This document shows, piece by piece, positions 1-14,204 of a DNA stretch of 64,000 nt. Made by a program: the position numbers and the translations under genes. The stretch spans positions 16,520,736-16,584,735 of the forward strand of contig OW387142.1 in the NCBI GenBank assembly GCA_936440205.1. Reading direction: 5' to 3'. The notes under the pieces are model-generated. The model made no database searches and was not told the DNA's origin. It was given only the letters and a program-made list of their open reading frames with translations. How positions within the stretch are numbered: position 1 is the stretch's first letter; the number at the start of each line of letters is the position of its first letter. Source of the stretch: Lepidonotus clava. Its lineage: Eukaryota; Annelida; Polychaeta; Phyllodocida; Polynoidae.

Positions 1-1198
1 TTCATAACTGATTACAGGAAGGAGATGCTCAGCAACTTACTTTCTCTAAGATGACACATATTCGTAGCGTTCATTTGACTTTTGTTAGATATATTGCTTC
101 TAGGCCTGAATTCAAACGTTGTATTAGGCCCTACTCATGTTCTATTAGCTATATAAGTCAGTAAAGACATGTATTATATTCAAGAACTTACTTTACATTA
201 GGCCTATGAGCAAGTCACAAAGTGTGCAATCTCTGCTAATTAATGATGGACATAAACGTATCAGAATTATTTACACCGCCTGTTCTACAGAGTATATCGT
301 TTTGAAGAAATGAAAAGATGGGTTAATCGATTGCCATAGAAAACAGTAGTGAACAGTGAGCCCTATTCCAGCCTTGTTTTCCATGGGTAATTCCATCGGA
401 GTACTCTGCTGGGAGTCGGGTGTATGCACATTTAGACTGCTAACAGCGCTGGGAATTGGGTGCTAGAGGCCGTAGAGATGGGCAGACAAAGATGGCGAGC
501 GGAACCTGGTATGGTGCGTGTGTCAGCACCAGGCCTGGTCCTAATGGGATAGACGTGTAATGGTATTGGGTGGGGGCCTGCTCTATCCCTGCCTCATCAC
601 CACCACAAAACAGACCTCCAAATCCCTCCTCACTATTATAGTACAGCCGCCTCCCAGCATTGCCGCCTTACACAACACTAAGCCAGCCCCCCTCCATTCT
701 TCAGCTTCAGTTGCTCTAAACCCTGTAAAGCATGGGGTAGCAGCTTGTGTTTATCCTTCTTACCCATTCCCAACAACCCATCTAAGGACACGCCGTCTCA
801 ATATAGGGTGATTATAAGGGTGGCATATAGGGTGGCATAATTCCCCCATTTTCATTACTTAGAATCACTTTATTCAATTTCATGGAGAGTCGATCCATGA
901 CGGATGATTTAATAAATAGGCCTACTTTACCCATAAGGATAATTTTCAGACCACAAAATTCCCCCCTTGTAGCACAGCTAGTGTCTGGCACAATAACTAA
1001 CACCACCCATCTAACCCCCTTACACCTCCAGCTACCAGCCAACCTGTCTCTTCCAGGCAAGGCCTTAGACAATCCTCCCTGCCCCCCCCCCCTCCCACCC
1101 TGGAGCAGCCCTCCTCCAGTGGCTGCTGCTTACCGCCCTTTGGCCCCGGCCCGTGTAAATGGTTTTATTATGGGCGTCTGTCGGGGGAGGTAAGCCCC

Positions 1199-1215
1199 TC
1201 AGCGCCACCTGGTGG
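1199..1215 (-). promoter_or_regulatory. CTCF-type site (minus orientation)
   Basis: Read on the minus strand the site is CCACCAGGTGGCGCTGA, which differs from the classical CTCF core CCACCAGGGGGCGCTA at one core base and at the last positions. It lies at the edge of a GC-rich block (about 1,060-1,260). CTCF binding specificity is broadly conserved in bilaterians; function here is inference. Confidence 0.35.
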
Positions 1216-4200
1216 ATGGTGCGGCTAATGGGCAACAGGAGGCAAGCAAATGACAGCCTCCATTTCGTTTTGCCTTGACGTAGGTGAGGCAGTGATGAAA
1301 ACAAGCAGTTGTATACCGTGGGGAGGGGGTGGGTTGTTTGCAGAACATTATATTCAGAACGGGGGCTGACATTTCAGGCATGCCGTGTTTGCATAATTGG
1401 TTCTGCTGGCCTGATTTATTGCTTAGCTAATCATGTTTTTCATACATAATGCTATGTTTGTGACGCTTTTTCTATGCAACCGCAGGGTACCTTAGGTAAC
1501 TACTAGTAAAGCATAGACAAGAACAAATCAGGCCAAGGTGGAACATGATGTTTTTATCTGTAACGTGACAGAGAATTGAATACACCATGATCACTCAAAT
1601 CAATGATGGCTTGCATTCTCCATCATTGCTGCATCACATATTGGAACCTGTCATATTCTAGTAAATATCAATTGCCTGTCCATTTGTAACTATTACTGTA
1701 ACCTTGTAAAATACACTGGTCTCAGGTTTCAGTAGTAAGAATCATACTAAGGTGTCTTAGAAATCTGACTAAGATTAAGATTATTTATTAAGATTACTAA
1801 TCTTACTAAGATGTCTTAGAACCTACAGAAGTCAGGTACATACTACTCAAGTATGACAATAGTAGAAGTGGTCAATTGCAAGTCTTGAACAAGTTGAAGT
1901 TGATTGGGTGGAGGGCAAGAGGTCTACTCAGTTTGTCGTCGCCCGTGTGTATATTTACACACTTGTGAGCAGCTTTCTGGTTCCGACAGCAAGCACTCTC
2001 CAAAGTCGTGAGCTGCACACCCTAACCCGCTGGTCCAGGACGTTTTTTTAGGTTAGGGCAAAGTGGCTGTTTTTCGAATCATTGAATAGCTATATCATTT
2101 GCCATTTAGACAGTATTATAAGTGGGAGTTAACCTGGGGGCTCTTGCAAGAGTCTACTTAAAGTATATATGCAATTATCAATTCCAGCTTACCTTTAACA
2201 TCTCCGGTACTTGTACCGTGTATACGTGTACTTAAAATATTCCCTTTCTGTTTGTTTGGCTGAGGCAAATCAAGTTTAGATATTTGCGACATTATCAGTT
2301 ACATAAACTGGTATTAGGGGCGCATACTGATCAGTATGGATCTTAGGGAATGTGAAATTCTATCTTTGAACCACATTAACAGTCTGTTTTATCAGGAACC
2401 CCATTACGCGTTTATTTATATGATCAAAGATACCATATAGCAACTTTAATGTGGTATAACTGACATGTTTATAAATATCTATATGACAAAACCTTGCTGT
2501 TATATGTAAGATTATATCGTCTTCTCTTATCAGCCTAAAAGGTTAAAAACTGGTTTACTTTACACCATTTACAGTAACCTCACAGTTATTATATCCGTAT
2601 ACTAATATCTTATTTCCCATTTTCAAAATACTGTCAAAGAATGTGTAGCAAGATCACAAATGATCAGCAGTTAGGTATGTATATAGTGTTCCTGTTTCAA
2701 TTCTAACTCTATCTCTTTCATCTTTTGCAGGTGTGTATTCTCGATCATTGTATCCAGTCACCGTAAGTAATAAACTAGAAATCCACTGAGTGTAAATACA
2801 CATGGATAGGAAAGCTCATCACAAACAAAAATGCGTGCACTTTATATACCTATTGAGGACTACTTTGATGTCTAAAAGTCTATCATGTTCTTGCTGCTGA
2901 ATCTAGGTGCAAGAAAGGGTCACGTCCATCAAAAGGTCACGTGATGCAATCCCCGTCTTTTGATTGGCACAGACTTAGCATAGTAAATAAACAGAGAGTT
3001 GGATAAGGCCTAAACTATGTAAACGAACCCAGACAGGGTACCTTTACCCACATGCTAACCTCTTTCAAATGCCTCTAAGATTTTAAGGTGCATCAGGGGT
3101 TATAAAAATAACGTACTTCATTGAAGATACTTTGAATACTCCCTGCGTATTGAGTGAATCACAGATATGCACACTACCACCCATGTGGGTCCAACTGAGG
3201 TAAGGGTAATGGCATTTTGGTATCTGATCCTCTAAGGTAGCACATGGTGCAGATCAGTACGTTTGAACCAGAAGGGAGGAACTCAAATAAACCTAATGGG
3301 ATAAAGAAGCTAAGATGTCGAAAAGAGTGTTGATGTTGCGTATTTCTGGACAGAGTTTGGATCTTGTAAGACCATAATTTCACCTGTCAGGAAGGCACTG
3401 ACCCTTGAAGGCTTCAAAAACAAGCTGACTTTAGCATTTTCCTACCTTTAAAAAAGCAGTACTCATGTTCAGCGTTTCTTTCATGTGTTGTAGGCAGTAA
3501 TTCAGCTTTTCCCTGTGGAAATTTTATGATGATTATCTTAGACAGCTTTGTACATCATATAATTTTTGCAATACTTAGAAGAACTGTTTGGGTGAACGAC
3601 TAAAGGCGAGAGCTCCGGACCAAGAGTCGAAACCTATAACAGGACTCTCCGCTCACTATAAGATGTCAGAAGAACTGGCAAATCATGTATTTTCATGGTT
3701 TTGTGTTTTTTTTAAAGGTGTTAATGCTTAGGAAGAAAGTAAAAAGCGCAGCGACAGGCTCACTTCCTTTTTGCCATAGCTTGCATCTCCAGTGGGAAGG
3801 AGGATTCCTGAAAATGGAGTAGTGGGGTTAGGTAGGTAGGTGGGGGAGTGTTCCAGGCACTCCTGAATACCTCCTGGTTACATCTGTGAATGTGTTCAGC
3901 TCCAGGTCCTGACGGGTTACTGGGTCAGGTTACGTGGTGGGTCTGAGGGCCTCTGGTAGGTAAACACGGAGCACCGGCAGATACAATGTGTATACAAATA
4001 CTTAGAGAGTTGTGTAGCTGCATGGTAGATGTGCAACAATAAACTAGTAATTGGCAGTTTTATTAGACATTATTATAATGGCAATAAAAGTACTTTAGAG
4101 AAGAATGCTCTGAAGAAGATTGTAGCCTGTGGTGACTGAGTGGACCAATAGCAAACTCGAGATTTGCTGTTAATCATGACGTGAAAATATTAGATTAATG

Positions 4201-5864
4201 TTTAATCATGAAAGCTGTCAATTATGTCTTATACAATTGTTCATTGTCAAAGACTTGAAACGTTTTTGATGAATTTCATGTTGGTCTTGGCTCAATAGAT
4301 CAATTTTCTAAACCTAATAGGCCTATGTCTTTAGACAGGGGCTCCCCCTTATTCCAACTTCAAAATCAGTTCTAGGAAGTCCAATATCTTTTTTCGCACC
4401 GAGAAAGTCCAGTATCTTTCACCTGTCGGTGAAATACCTATCCAAGTGAGTGCCAACCCATTTCAATAGTTTGCAAGAAAAGGGCGGTATAATAAGCACA
4501 AAAAGACGTACGAAAATAGCCCGTCAGTCCCATTTGCCCCGATGACCACGCCACCTCCGTCTGTCCGGAACACTTGTCAAACAGTCGACCAAAGCGGCGG
4601 GCTAAACGTCCGACCTTACTGGCGTTTAGCGCTAAGGTCGACGACCACGACCCCCACCCCTGACCCTTAACCTCTGACCCCTGACCCCGTCCGTCCTGTG
4701 ACGGCCGTGTCCGGCCGGCTGACGGATTAGACGTCACTCTCCAAACAGAGTTGCCCTTTCTCATTGCCTACGTCCTGGGCACACTCTCCAAGCATGAACT
4801 GCATTGACAGTAAAGGGTGTATTGCACTAGCGGATTTTACTCCCGATTTTAAAAAAATCGGCAGTGGGAATATGGATTGATCATAGGCATTTTATTATAG
4901 GCCTATATCAAAAGAAAGAGTATTAAATTCTCTCTCAGATGATATATAGCATTTTTTGCTTTTTGCCATATCAGGGGTAAAATATCACGAATTACCAAAT
5001 TCCGACATTCAAAATCAGCTAGTGGAATACAGGCTTAAGAATGGCTCGATCAATAGGTGCTCGGAGGTTGAGGTTGTATCCGTAGATTGGTGGCTGGGTT
5101 TGACACGTGGTCCTGTAGCCAGGGGAGGGGAATGGCAGGACACGACGGGCCTTATAACCTTGTCGTCACCTCTTGTGCCCGGAGGCGTCAACCACGTCGG
5201 GCTCCTACAGCTCCTGTCTAATAGGAATATGGCCCTATCTGTGAGTCGGAGACCTTGAGCTGCTCATGGCACATAGGATAGGCCTGTTTGGAGAAAAATG
5301 GAAAAAGAAATCCTCGTTAATCACAACGACAAGTAGCTACAGTATTTATCTAGGCTCATCAAGTAAAGGTAAAAATTAGGGTAAAAATCGCGTAGCATGC
5401 CTGAAGACTGCAGCATGCTGTACATGCTCAGAAGGCCTATTGCCCGAGGCAAACCGATGCCAAAATTCCCTTATAGTTACTCACACAGCTGGGGAGTCTC
5501 TAGAAATAGCGACAACTATAGATACCCTTTACGTTCATCACATGAATGGTGAAATACCACTGGAAGTCGTTACACGTATAGTACACATCTAAAAAATAAG
5601 GCGGTGGCCTAGGGAAGGGAGGTATTTGAGGAATCACGTTTGGTTAGCTACAACGCGCGTCCACGATACTAGTGGTTTGTTTACAAGGAGGATTGGGTGG
5701 AAAGACGTCCTATCCAGACATATCACGAGGAAAGTGAGCCCTCATGTACTCAACACAGATGCTCAACTAAATGAAAGAAAAGAGGGAGAAAGGCCTGAAC
5801 AAAGTATGCTTAAAATACGCGTGTTCAATTTCATATCGTTGAAGTGAAAAATAATAAACCTGAA

Positions 5865-5985
5865 TCAATATTGAAATTAATCAACGTTGATACAACGTTG
5901 AATTTAGTTTTTACGTCGTGTTGCCACAACGTTAAAGTTGAGGAACAAATTCAAGAACGTTGATTCAAATTACAAATTCGGAATT
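5865..5985. repeat. CAACGTTG-rich short repeat
   Basis: Within about 120 bp the self-complementary word AACGTT recurs four times (near 5,884, 5,893, 5,929 and 5,957), each inside a variant of TCAACGTTGA spaced by AT-rich DNA. The arrangement resembles the core of a short palindromic non-autonomous element or a decayed satellite. No ends could be fixed. Confidence 0.4.
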
Positions 5986-6496
5986 CCGTGGGAATTGCAC
6001 GGTGCGATCACATCTTTAGCGATATGATAAAAAAGAATAATTATTGCACATCTCCAAATTATTCTCCGGGATCGCTGTCTCGATCCCTTCGGGTTCGGTC
6101 AGCCCCGGAGTGTTATGTTGGTCATTTAGGCAGAGAACTCTATTGAACTATAGTGGAAGTCTCAGGTACCAGATTCAGATTTGGAAGGTGTTGGCAACCT
6201 CAAACCAAATATACAGTGAAGATTGTAGGTTTAACATGGTGCTCCTATGAGAATTAGGTCACCAAGTCATCAGTTCGGAGATTGACACATGTCCATATTT
6301 GGTCATATCAGTGTCTCTTTGCCCAGCCAGTGCAAAAGTAGGTCAACTGCTTTCAGCTTCTAGCCTGGTTTCCACAGAGCTGGTTGGCTGATTTAGGTGT
6401 TGATTTAGACTGAAAGATTGCATTGTGTGGTCACCATAGGTAATGGAAAAAAAGATTCAGTCATCTTTTGACTATTTTCTATTAAAACCACCACCT

Positions 6497-6510
6497 GTAA
6501 CCATGGTAAC
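6497..6510. promoter_or_regulatory. RFX X-box, perfect palindrome
   Basis: GTAACCATGGTAAC is a perfect 14-bp palindrome that fits the RFX X-box consensus GTNRCC-NN-RGYAAC. It lies in non-coding DNA. RFX factors control ciliary and neuronal genes in animals; use of this site is inference. Confidence 0.4.
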
Positions 6511-7240
6511 TGACTAATTTTTCAGACTCCATATGAATTGTACTTTTTCAAACCAATTAAATCTGGTTTCAGTCGTTTGAATAAAACCTGAAAAATATGA
6601 CTTGGTCCCCAATATGGAGTATATATATTATGGATTATTCATATTCGGAGGAGGTCTAGGTCGATATTATATGAAAAATTATATCAATATTTATTGTCCG
6701 TGAACAATAATTCGGGATGGCAGAAGTCGTGGCGGATTGTGCATCATTTTGTTTAATTCAATCGATAATTCGCCCGATAATTCGTTTTCTACAATCTATA
6801 TTTGATCAATCTATTTACTATCAGACATACAAAATAAAGACGGATAACCCAGAGTTTTTCGGTTTTCAAACCGAACCTGGATCTATAAGATCCACCTGCT
6901 ACCTTGTATCTCCCCAGTGCTTTGTCCAAGCTTCATTAGTATTCATAAAGTAAGGCAATGTATCAGGCCAGCAGCACTTGATTGAGCTGTCACGGCATAT
7001 CCGCAAATGTTCATCTACCATCATACACATATTCGTAATGTCCCTGTCCCACGTCGGCTCCAGCTAAATCTAATATCACTGTTTCTATTAGCCCGGCGCG
7101 CGCCAAGCAAGATTAGTCTGTCCACGGCCGGGACTACTTTCATCTAACATGGCGTAGTGATCCGCCCCCTCAGTATGTCCGCCTCACATCCAATAGGATC
7201 TCCGCCGGAGGAAGTAGGTCTGTTCATATCCGGTCAGAAC

Positions 7241-7257
7241 GCCACCAGGGGGCGCTA
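7241..7257 (+). promoter_or_regulatory. CTCF-type site, full 17-bp core match
   Basis: GCCACCAGGGGGCGCTA matches the well-known CTCF consensus at all 17 core positions. The surrounding 7,080-7,560 block is GC- and CpG-rich and also carries a CCAAT motif and a perfect CRE (7,508-7,515), so a regulatory or insulator element is plausible. It faces away from the weaker site at 1,199-1,215. Confidence 0.55.
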
Positions 7258-7507
7258 GGGGTGCCCATGACGACAACGAGGCTGGTGAGCACTCTCCAAT
7301 CAGATGCTGGGTTCGGCCCCTTGCATTGCAGGGACTGAAGCCTGTGATGGAGACTGTATGGAGAGGGAGTGTCTCATTGATTGGTCGTTACCCTCCTCTC
7401 CAGCAGACCTATAGGACTCTATACTCGTCCACGCAGCCCCTCCAGGGCGCGCCGGGAGGCACGTCAAAGGCCCCTAATGAGACAAACACAATGACGTGTT
7501 GGCATTG

Positions 7508-7515
7508 TGACGTCA
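7508..7515. promoter_or_regulatory. CRE (TGACGTCA)
   Basis: Perfect palindromic CREB/ATF site, with a TGACGTG half-match about 16 bp upstream, inside the same GC-rich block as the strong CTCF-type site. Confidence 0.35.
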
Positions 7516-9061
7516 TTAGGGACCGACCCACTTCCCGTCGTGGACCCATATACTCCTCTGTATGTACTCTCATTCCACTCCCCAGGCTGATCCAATATGG
7601 CCAGGTTATGGACCGTGGAGTAGTGACCAATGCTGAGAGAGTTCCGTTATTTGCCCCCCGGAGACAACTTACAGGACCTGGAGGAATTCGTTAATTATCC
7701 CCGTGTTCTCTGCGGGGGGTCTAATGAGGGCCCTGTAATGAGCATATTGTTATCGCTCTCACATACTTGTTTTTTTTTTGAGTTGATGGTTTCGGAGCTT
7801 AGTCAGCATACTACCAGAGTATGTTCACACCTCTTTCAGATACATGAACTCCCTCATTATTGGTAAAATATTGGCAGGTAGAAACATATAGGCAGAAGCC
7901 AAAAAAAATGTCTGCTACATTACTTGATGCATTGTGTGTAAAGTGTTGCAAGCTGGGTGAGAAATGTGTCAGGAAATGTACATAGCACGATTTTTTCTGT
8001 AAAATGTATACCATTCAACCTTTTAATATGGATGACAGATGCTCATGAATGATGCAAAATCTACTCATTCCATATAAAGTATAGCTACTTAGTGGGGTTT
8101 GTTATATTATATTGACATTATGAAAATAACATTGACAGCAATACCATCGAAACTCATGTCAGCTTTATATTGCTCGATTCCATGAACAATGTCAGACCGA
8201 GTCCAATGTAGAACTCAGTGTACACTCTCAAGTGTCAGGTATGTTGATTGTACAGGTGATGGGAGGCGTACAGGTGTGACTGGTACCACGTGGTGGCCCC
8301 TCCAGTACCCTCAGCTCCGGGCCATGTCTGATGCCTGTCTCCTGGGCGATAAAACAATCAGATGTCTACCTCCTGGTGTTATGACCCACACCCACCCAGG
8401 GGACGACAGGCCCGGTACCACCTGGACGTCGGGGGAATTGGTGGAGAAAAACTACCCTATCAAATGTTAACCCATAAACAGATAGCTGCACGTGGTAAAC
8501 CCACATTTGAAATAGGCTGATCTGGAATATATTTTGTGAACATCAAAATCTTGTTACCAAATCAAAGACGGATTAAGGGCTGTAATAAGACGTGCGTGCG
8601 CCTTGTCAGGGTGCCATATGGAAATCCTTTAGATACTATTGGGTTTTTGATCAACATCTGGAATTAAATAGAGAGGTAGTTCACATTTACATACCTCCTA
8701 GATACAACCAGACAGATGTGTGTACAGACATCCAACTGAATTCTTGATACTGTCTTCCTACCGAATTTCAATGATTTCTATCTGTACATAAAAAACTTGA
8801 AACTCTGACTAATTTTAGGGAGTCTCTAGCTATCGTAACGTACAATATATCGCAAAATATCATTTGGGAGGAATAGTAAAATATTGCGGTGAGCCGCTCT
8901 GTGCTTTATGTAGCAGACAGGGCTAAGGGTGCATGTACATGGGTTGTGACTGTGGCCCGGCATCATGCCTCCTCCAGGGCCGTGCCCCCCCGTGTGGTGT
9001 ACCGCCTGACGCCTCCCACCTGGACGACTCCCACACACCTTGCCCTGATAGTCGTCTATCG

Positions 9062-9075
9062 GTTACCATGGAGAC
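9062..9075 (+). promoter_or_regulatory. X-box-like half site
   Basis: GTTACCATGGAGAC keeps the left GTTACC half and central CATGG of an RFX X-box; the right half is degenerate. The same variant recurs at 50,092-50,119. It sits in a GC-rich block (8,890-9,120) just before a 26-base poly-T run. Confidence 0.25.
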
Positions 9076-12000
9076 GCCCAGGTGTATCATCTGTACCCAG
9101 GTGTTGGTGGGGGGAGTAGGGGCGTTTTAATTTTTTTTTTTTTTTTTTTTTTTTTTCCGTATTTTTCGGGGGGTTCTGGGGCATCCTGATAACATTTAGT
9201 ATCACGGTCTGGGCAAGATGTCTCACTAACATCAGATGATTTCACGGTTCCATGTGCCGACAGCCTCGTCCTCCTGCTGTTTGATAGGCCTATAACATGA
9301 ACCCTTTGTCAAAATAAACATTGAAAATCGACATTGTTTACATGTCCATATCCATATCCTGCCCATCACGCAAGCATGCAGCGCTCATATTTCTAATTTC
9401 AAGGATGTGAATATTATGTCATTTTATGACTCACCCTCATGGTCAATATAAAATAAATAGTTAAGCGGGTCGGGATCGAGTCCCAGGCCAATAATAAGCA
9501 GGATGGACAACGAACATAAAATTAAAAATTGTTGTATAACTCTCATCTATATGATGGGATAATATGGAACAATTATTTGGGATTTTTTGTTTATAGTATT
9601 TTTCATCGTATTATGAACACCATACCTATCTCTCCTCTGCTCTATTGTACTTGATATCCCTCTTTACATTGGCGCCTCGTAGATCGACTAAGGTGCAGCC
9701 CACCCCACCGATGGCCATGCACTCCCCTGGCCTACAACCGACCACCCTACTAGGTCAGCTTTACGTCAAGGACATGGCGCTTTGACATGAAAACGCCATG
9801 CTGCTTTGATGACCGAGTTATGATCTATGGATCCCGCCTCAAGCCACCAAATTGGCCTCGGTCATGCAGATGGGGGAAGGTTTTAGTACTGTGTGCCAGT
9901 ACATAATAAAATAAACAACTAGGCCCTATTGTAAAAGGGACCAAAACTACAGGCTAAATCCTCCAGGCATAATGAAGATAATACATGTACATTACGAATT
10001 ATGTAATTTTATCACTGTCGTAGTCATCCAATTAGGTTTCTTTTTCATAATACATGTATTTGGTTTCACAAGCGTTGGATTAGTTGAACCTGTATTCAAC
10101 GAACTGATTTTGATGCGGGCAATTTTGTACATGTATATGTTTGATTTTCTCTGAGAATATGGCATGAAATCATACATCCTATATATCATTCAAAAGATAA
10201 TTAATAGGCGATCCTCCGGGAGCCTATTACTGGGCCTTAAGTCACTTGCAACAGTTGTGATGTCACACAGACCTTTTTGGACAGTGGTTTTCCTATAGTA
10301 TTGGTTGTCTGTAATGTCATTTTGTCACCAAATTCGGAGGTAAAGTTTACTGTACAATTTTATTGAAAACATAAAAGCACTATTGGAAAACACTTCAACA
10401 TTTGAACTTGGGCATACTGAAACAAACTATTTTCTCAAAGCATGATAGATGAGCCTTTTTTGTTAGTGAATTTAAATGTTCTTGCTGCTTTTATGTTAGC
10501 ATTTCCAGGTTTCAGTAGATCAAAGCCAAGGCCCAGACTGTTTATCAACAATTAGGAAGGCATGTGTGTTAATTGATCTAGCACATGATGCCCTTGGGGG
10601 CAATTGATCTGGCACATGTTGTCCTTGGGGTATGGGTGTTTTACTGATGCTTACACTGTTTATCTTATACACAAACAATGACCCTAGTGAATGGTCATTT
10701 GGTAAACATGTATACTGAAAATAACTTAGTTTAGACAACCAAATCAACCAATACCACTACTTTGCATGGTTTTGACATGTGAAATTTGTTGGTTTGTTTC
10801 TACTTTTTCATAAGTTCTTTTGTTTAAACTAAATTTTGCACCCCCCCCCCCCCCCCACTTAAATGAGTCAAAACTATTTAAAATTCAATTACATTACCAA
10901 AAATTAATAATATTTAATATTTTAGCTACCTGGCCAAGCAATTCCAGTCAAACACATTAGATTCTGTGGTACAAGATTTTCTATTAAGTCAAAGGCCTAT
11001 AATATTGAGTTCTAAATGAATTGGTTTGCCCAGGAAATAAATTCAAAATTTGGTTTTGATTTAAAATTATGACAAAAAAATGAGTTCAAACCCTAGATAC
11101 AGGGATCGCCGATTGGGTAGCTAGGCTATTAGATGGCCGGGCTCGTGCTTCTTGTTATAAAGCTCTTCTCATGATATGTAAGATGTCTTGATTTAATCTT
11201 AATTACTACTGCAGATTTTAAGAATAGACGGCAAAACTTGTGAATCATAGGCCTACATAGGCTTTAGCCTAATGTCTCGTGATATCCACTAATAAACGTC
11301 AGGAGGTCAACGGGGGAGCTTTTACGAGAAACCCCTGAGTAGTGTTTTTATTGAGGCTGAATCAGGAATGAAAACATGCAAGGGTGGCAGTTTCCATCAG
11401 GTTACAGTTGCACTACGATCTAGGTCAGTGTGGTCAGCTGTTGGTCGGTTGTCAAGACAACCAAGTCATGTTTACATGCCGTAACCATGGTGATATCATG
11501 ACCTTCACCTACGGGGATTCATCACGTGCCGATCATGTGACTCGTTGACCATTTAGTACGCCTCTACTATGTTGACCCTTTAGGTGAGGTAGGTCTGTGT
11601 AGAGGATCAAACGTCTCAAGTTGATTGGTTGGTTATTGGTTGCTTTACACCATAACTGACTGCCAGGGTCATATCAAGGGCTGATGGTGATTGAATCTAT
11701 GAGAAGGTAAAGACCATACCCCTACACTTTCAGCGAGGAAGGTGTTCTTTAGTGTGCATGGTCCCATAGACAGGGCCATACACACAACAGTCAGTGGCCC
11801 TAAGACCTTCTATAACCTAGTTGTTGCCTCTGGTGGAATCAAACATCTTAAGTATTTCTTAAACCTGTATTCTACCTTCTGCCTCCTTTGGTTACACGTG
11901 AGTTTGTTTGAAATATATCTAAGCCAAGAGACATTTCAAAGTTATTTCAATATTTCTCAGAAGAGAAATGGCCAGTCAAGCCGTTATGAACAACGCCTGA

Positions 12001-12988
12001 ATGTAACCAACTCATTGAAATTATATTTGGTGGGTGACAGAATCACTGGAGTACGTGGGCTGCGCCAACAAAGGCAAGCTATATGAGCAGCCTGCATGCA
12101 GAGAAAAACAATCGGATGCTGACTAAGCAGTATTAATTTATAAGGTATGATTGATGTAACCAAAACACCGGGTGGGGAATGTTCACACACCACATGAGTC
12201 TGACCAGGATGTTTACTTTGGACCAGTGGTCAGCAGAATGTCACCTGTGTGTGGTCAGTCTGTCTGGACATGGGCACTTGGACAAAGGTATGCTGCTATG
12301 GGGAATCAAGTGTAAAACGAAAGAAAAATTAATCTTGATATTGATGGAACTACTCCTTGATGGACAAATTATGTCAAAACATTTAATGAGTAATGGTAGT
12401 AGAATAGATTATTATCATTTTCCAGAAATTTACCGTCTATGGGCTATACCAGCAGATTCTGTATATATGTAAGAGAATCCTTCAGAGTATGACAGTTCAA
12501 TTTCAATTGAAGCTTTTGAAATACTATCTTACAAATGTGAGAAAGTTCACACGACTATACGTATTTTGTTTAATTCACACATCTCATTAATGTTAATCTC
12601 GGTAGTCCATATACAACACAAGTGATTGGTGGTGTCAGATTCGCTAGATTGCCGAAGTCCAAGCTTTTGATCACTCACCTATAAATAACATTTAAGTGAC
12701 ATTTAGTAGCCGACCTATTTTATCGTTTCTGTGAATCGTTCTTGTCATGGATGATCTAAAACAAAAGGAGTCAAAGTAGAGACGAAAAAAGAATATATTT
12801 TTCTCTTTCCATAGAGGATTCGCATAGCTATAGCCTGTGTATGTAGATCTATACATCATGAAGTCAGTCATGTTTAAAGTTTGTTGTTCAGGTGGGGTGG
12901 GCGGGGCTATTAGAGTAGGCGGGGTCACTGGGTCAAGCACCTCCCACTGACAGGTGACAGACACCCATCACTTACCTGCCGAGAGAGC

Positions 12989-13001
12989 TGACCCTTGACC
13001 C
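12989..13001 (-). promoter_or_regulatory. DR1-type nuclear-receptor motif
   Basis: On the minus strand this reads GGGTCAAGGGTCA, two half-sites with one-base spacing (DR1, the RXR/HNF4/COUP class). Single motif, no other support. Confidence 0.25.
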
Positions 13002-13136
13002 CCAACAGTGTAAGGAGGCGTGGGAGGTGGTGAGAGGTTTCAGGAGTGGACTGAGATATAACTAGATAACCTGGAGGCCCCACTTCCTCCAGTATCTACC
13101 GCGTCTGATTGTATAATAAGGTGCCAATGGTTTACA

Positions 13137-13307
13137 GGAAATACTGATAAAAGTCTATTCTTTGTAAGGCTTCGTTGATATCCAAAATATTCAAATTATG
13201 TAGGCTTTCCAAGAAATAGTTGACGATAGCCGTATGTACTTGTGTGGTTTCTGTACAGAGGAACAGGATATTAAGAAGACAATGTGAGGCTCAACTGTCA
13301 AGTTTTT

Positions 13308-13379
<72 letters not shown>

Positions 13380-13883
13380 TCACTCAGCAGCCATATCATA
13401 AATGATGACATCCTGGTGTTACTGATGATTCTTGAAATATAGGGGACCATGTTTTATCCATGACGAAGGGCTGTTTAAAGATTTAAGATAGAGTACACTT
13501 AATTTAGACACAAATACCTATTACACAGATTTAACCCCAGGAAATATTGATAAAAGTCTATTCTCTGTGAGGCTTCTTTGATATCCAAAACTTCAAATCA
13601 TGGATGATGGAAGCTTTCCAAGAACCAGTTGACGGGAGTTCTATGTAATTCTATGGTTTCATATATAGATAACATTGAAACTCAGTAGAAAATGTAAGGA
13701 TAATATGTCAAGTTTTTAAATGTCTACATTTTGATTATAACATCAGCAGCCAAACCTTAAATGATGTCCTGTTGCTAAAGTTTAATCTCCTAATTCAGGG
13801 GCAATCTTCAATCTGTGTTCAAGAGCTGATCAAAAGTTTAAGATGGAGTACATTGAATTTGGACAGACATGTACACAGATTTA
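13137..13883. repeat. Diverged tandem duplication with (TA)n expansion
   Basis: Two direct copies abut: about 13,137-13,534 and 13,540-13,883. Shared blocks include GAAATATTGATAAAAGTCTA (copy 2), the AGCAGCCA block, and the stretch ending in ACACAGATTTA. Copy 1 carries a perfect TA run of about 68 bp (13,310-13,377) where copy 2 has an ordinary AT-rich stretch before its AGCAGCCA block, so the microsatellite arose after the duplication. Confidence 0.75.
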
Positions 13884-14204
13884 CCTTCTCAAATCCACAC
13901 AGGTATGTACACGTGCAAATCGATTTCCCTTTCAACCGAGAACCCAACATCCACACATATCTCAGACTCAGTCTAAACTTCCAAGCAGTAGTAAATAAGC
14001 AAACAAACAGGAACAAAAGCCTCCTAACCAACAAACAGGTGCACCCCCACCCCCACCAACATACACACGGCCACCTGTAGAAGCACTGACCGACCACTAC
14101 TCACCTGTATTGACAAACACCCTAAACAAACCACCCGAGGATCACTCCCATGTGGACTTATCACCTGTGAGAGGGGATGTGTAAACAGGTACCAATTTCA
14201 AAGA

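Noticed and set aside
7326-7694. 122-codon open frame in a GC-rich block
   Set aside because: No recognisable domain, overlapped by open frames on the other strand; the block looks regulatory.
12970-13080. Possible small exon (plus acceptor CCCCCAACAG, minus donor GGCAGGTAAGTG)
   Set aside because: Signals on opposite strands, short peptide without similarity that I recognise.
13220-13405. 61-codon frame through the TA run
   Set aside because: Ile-Tyr repeat produced by the microsatellite.
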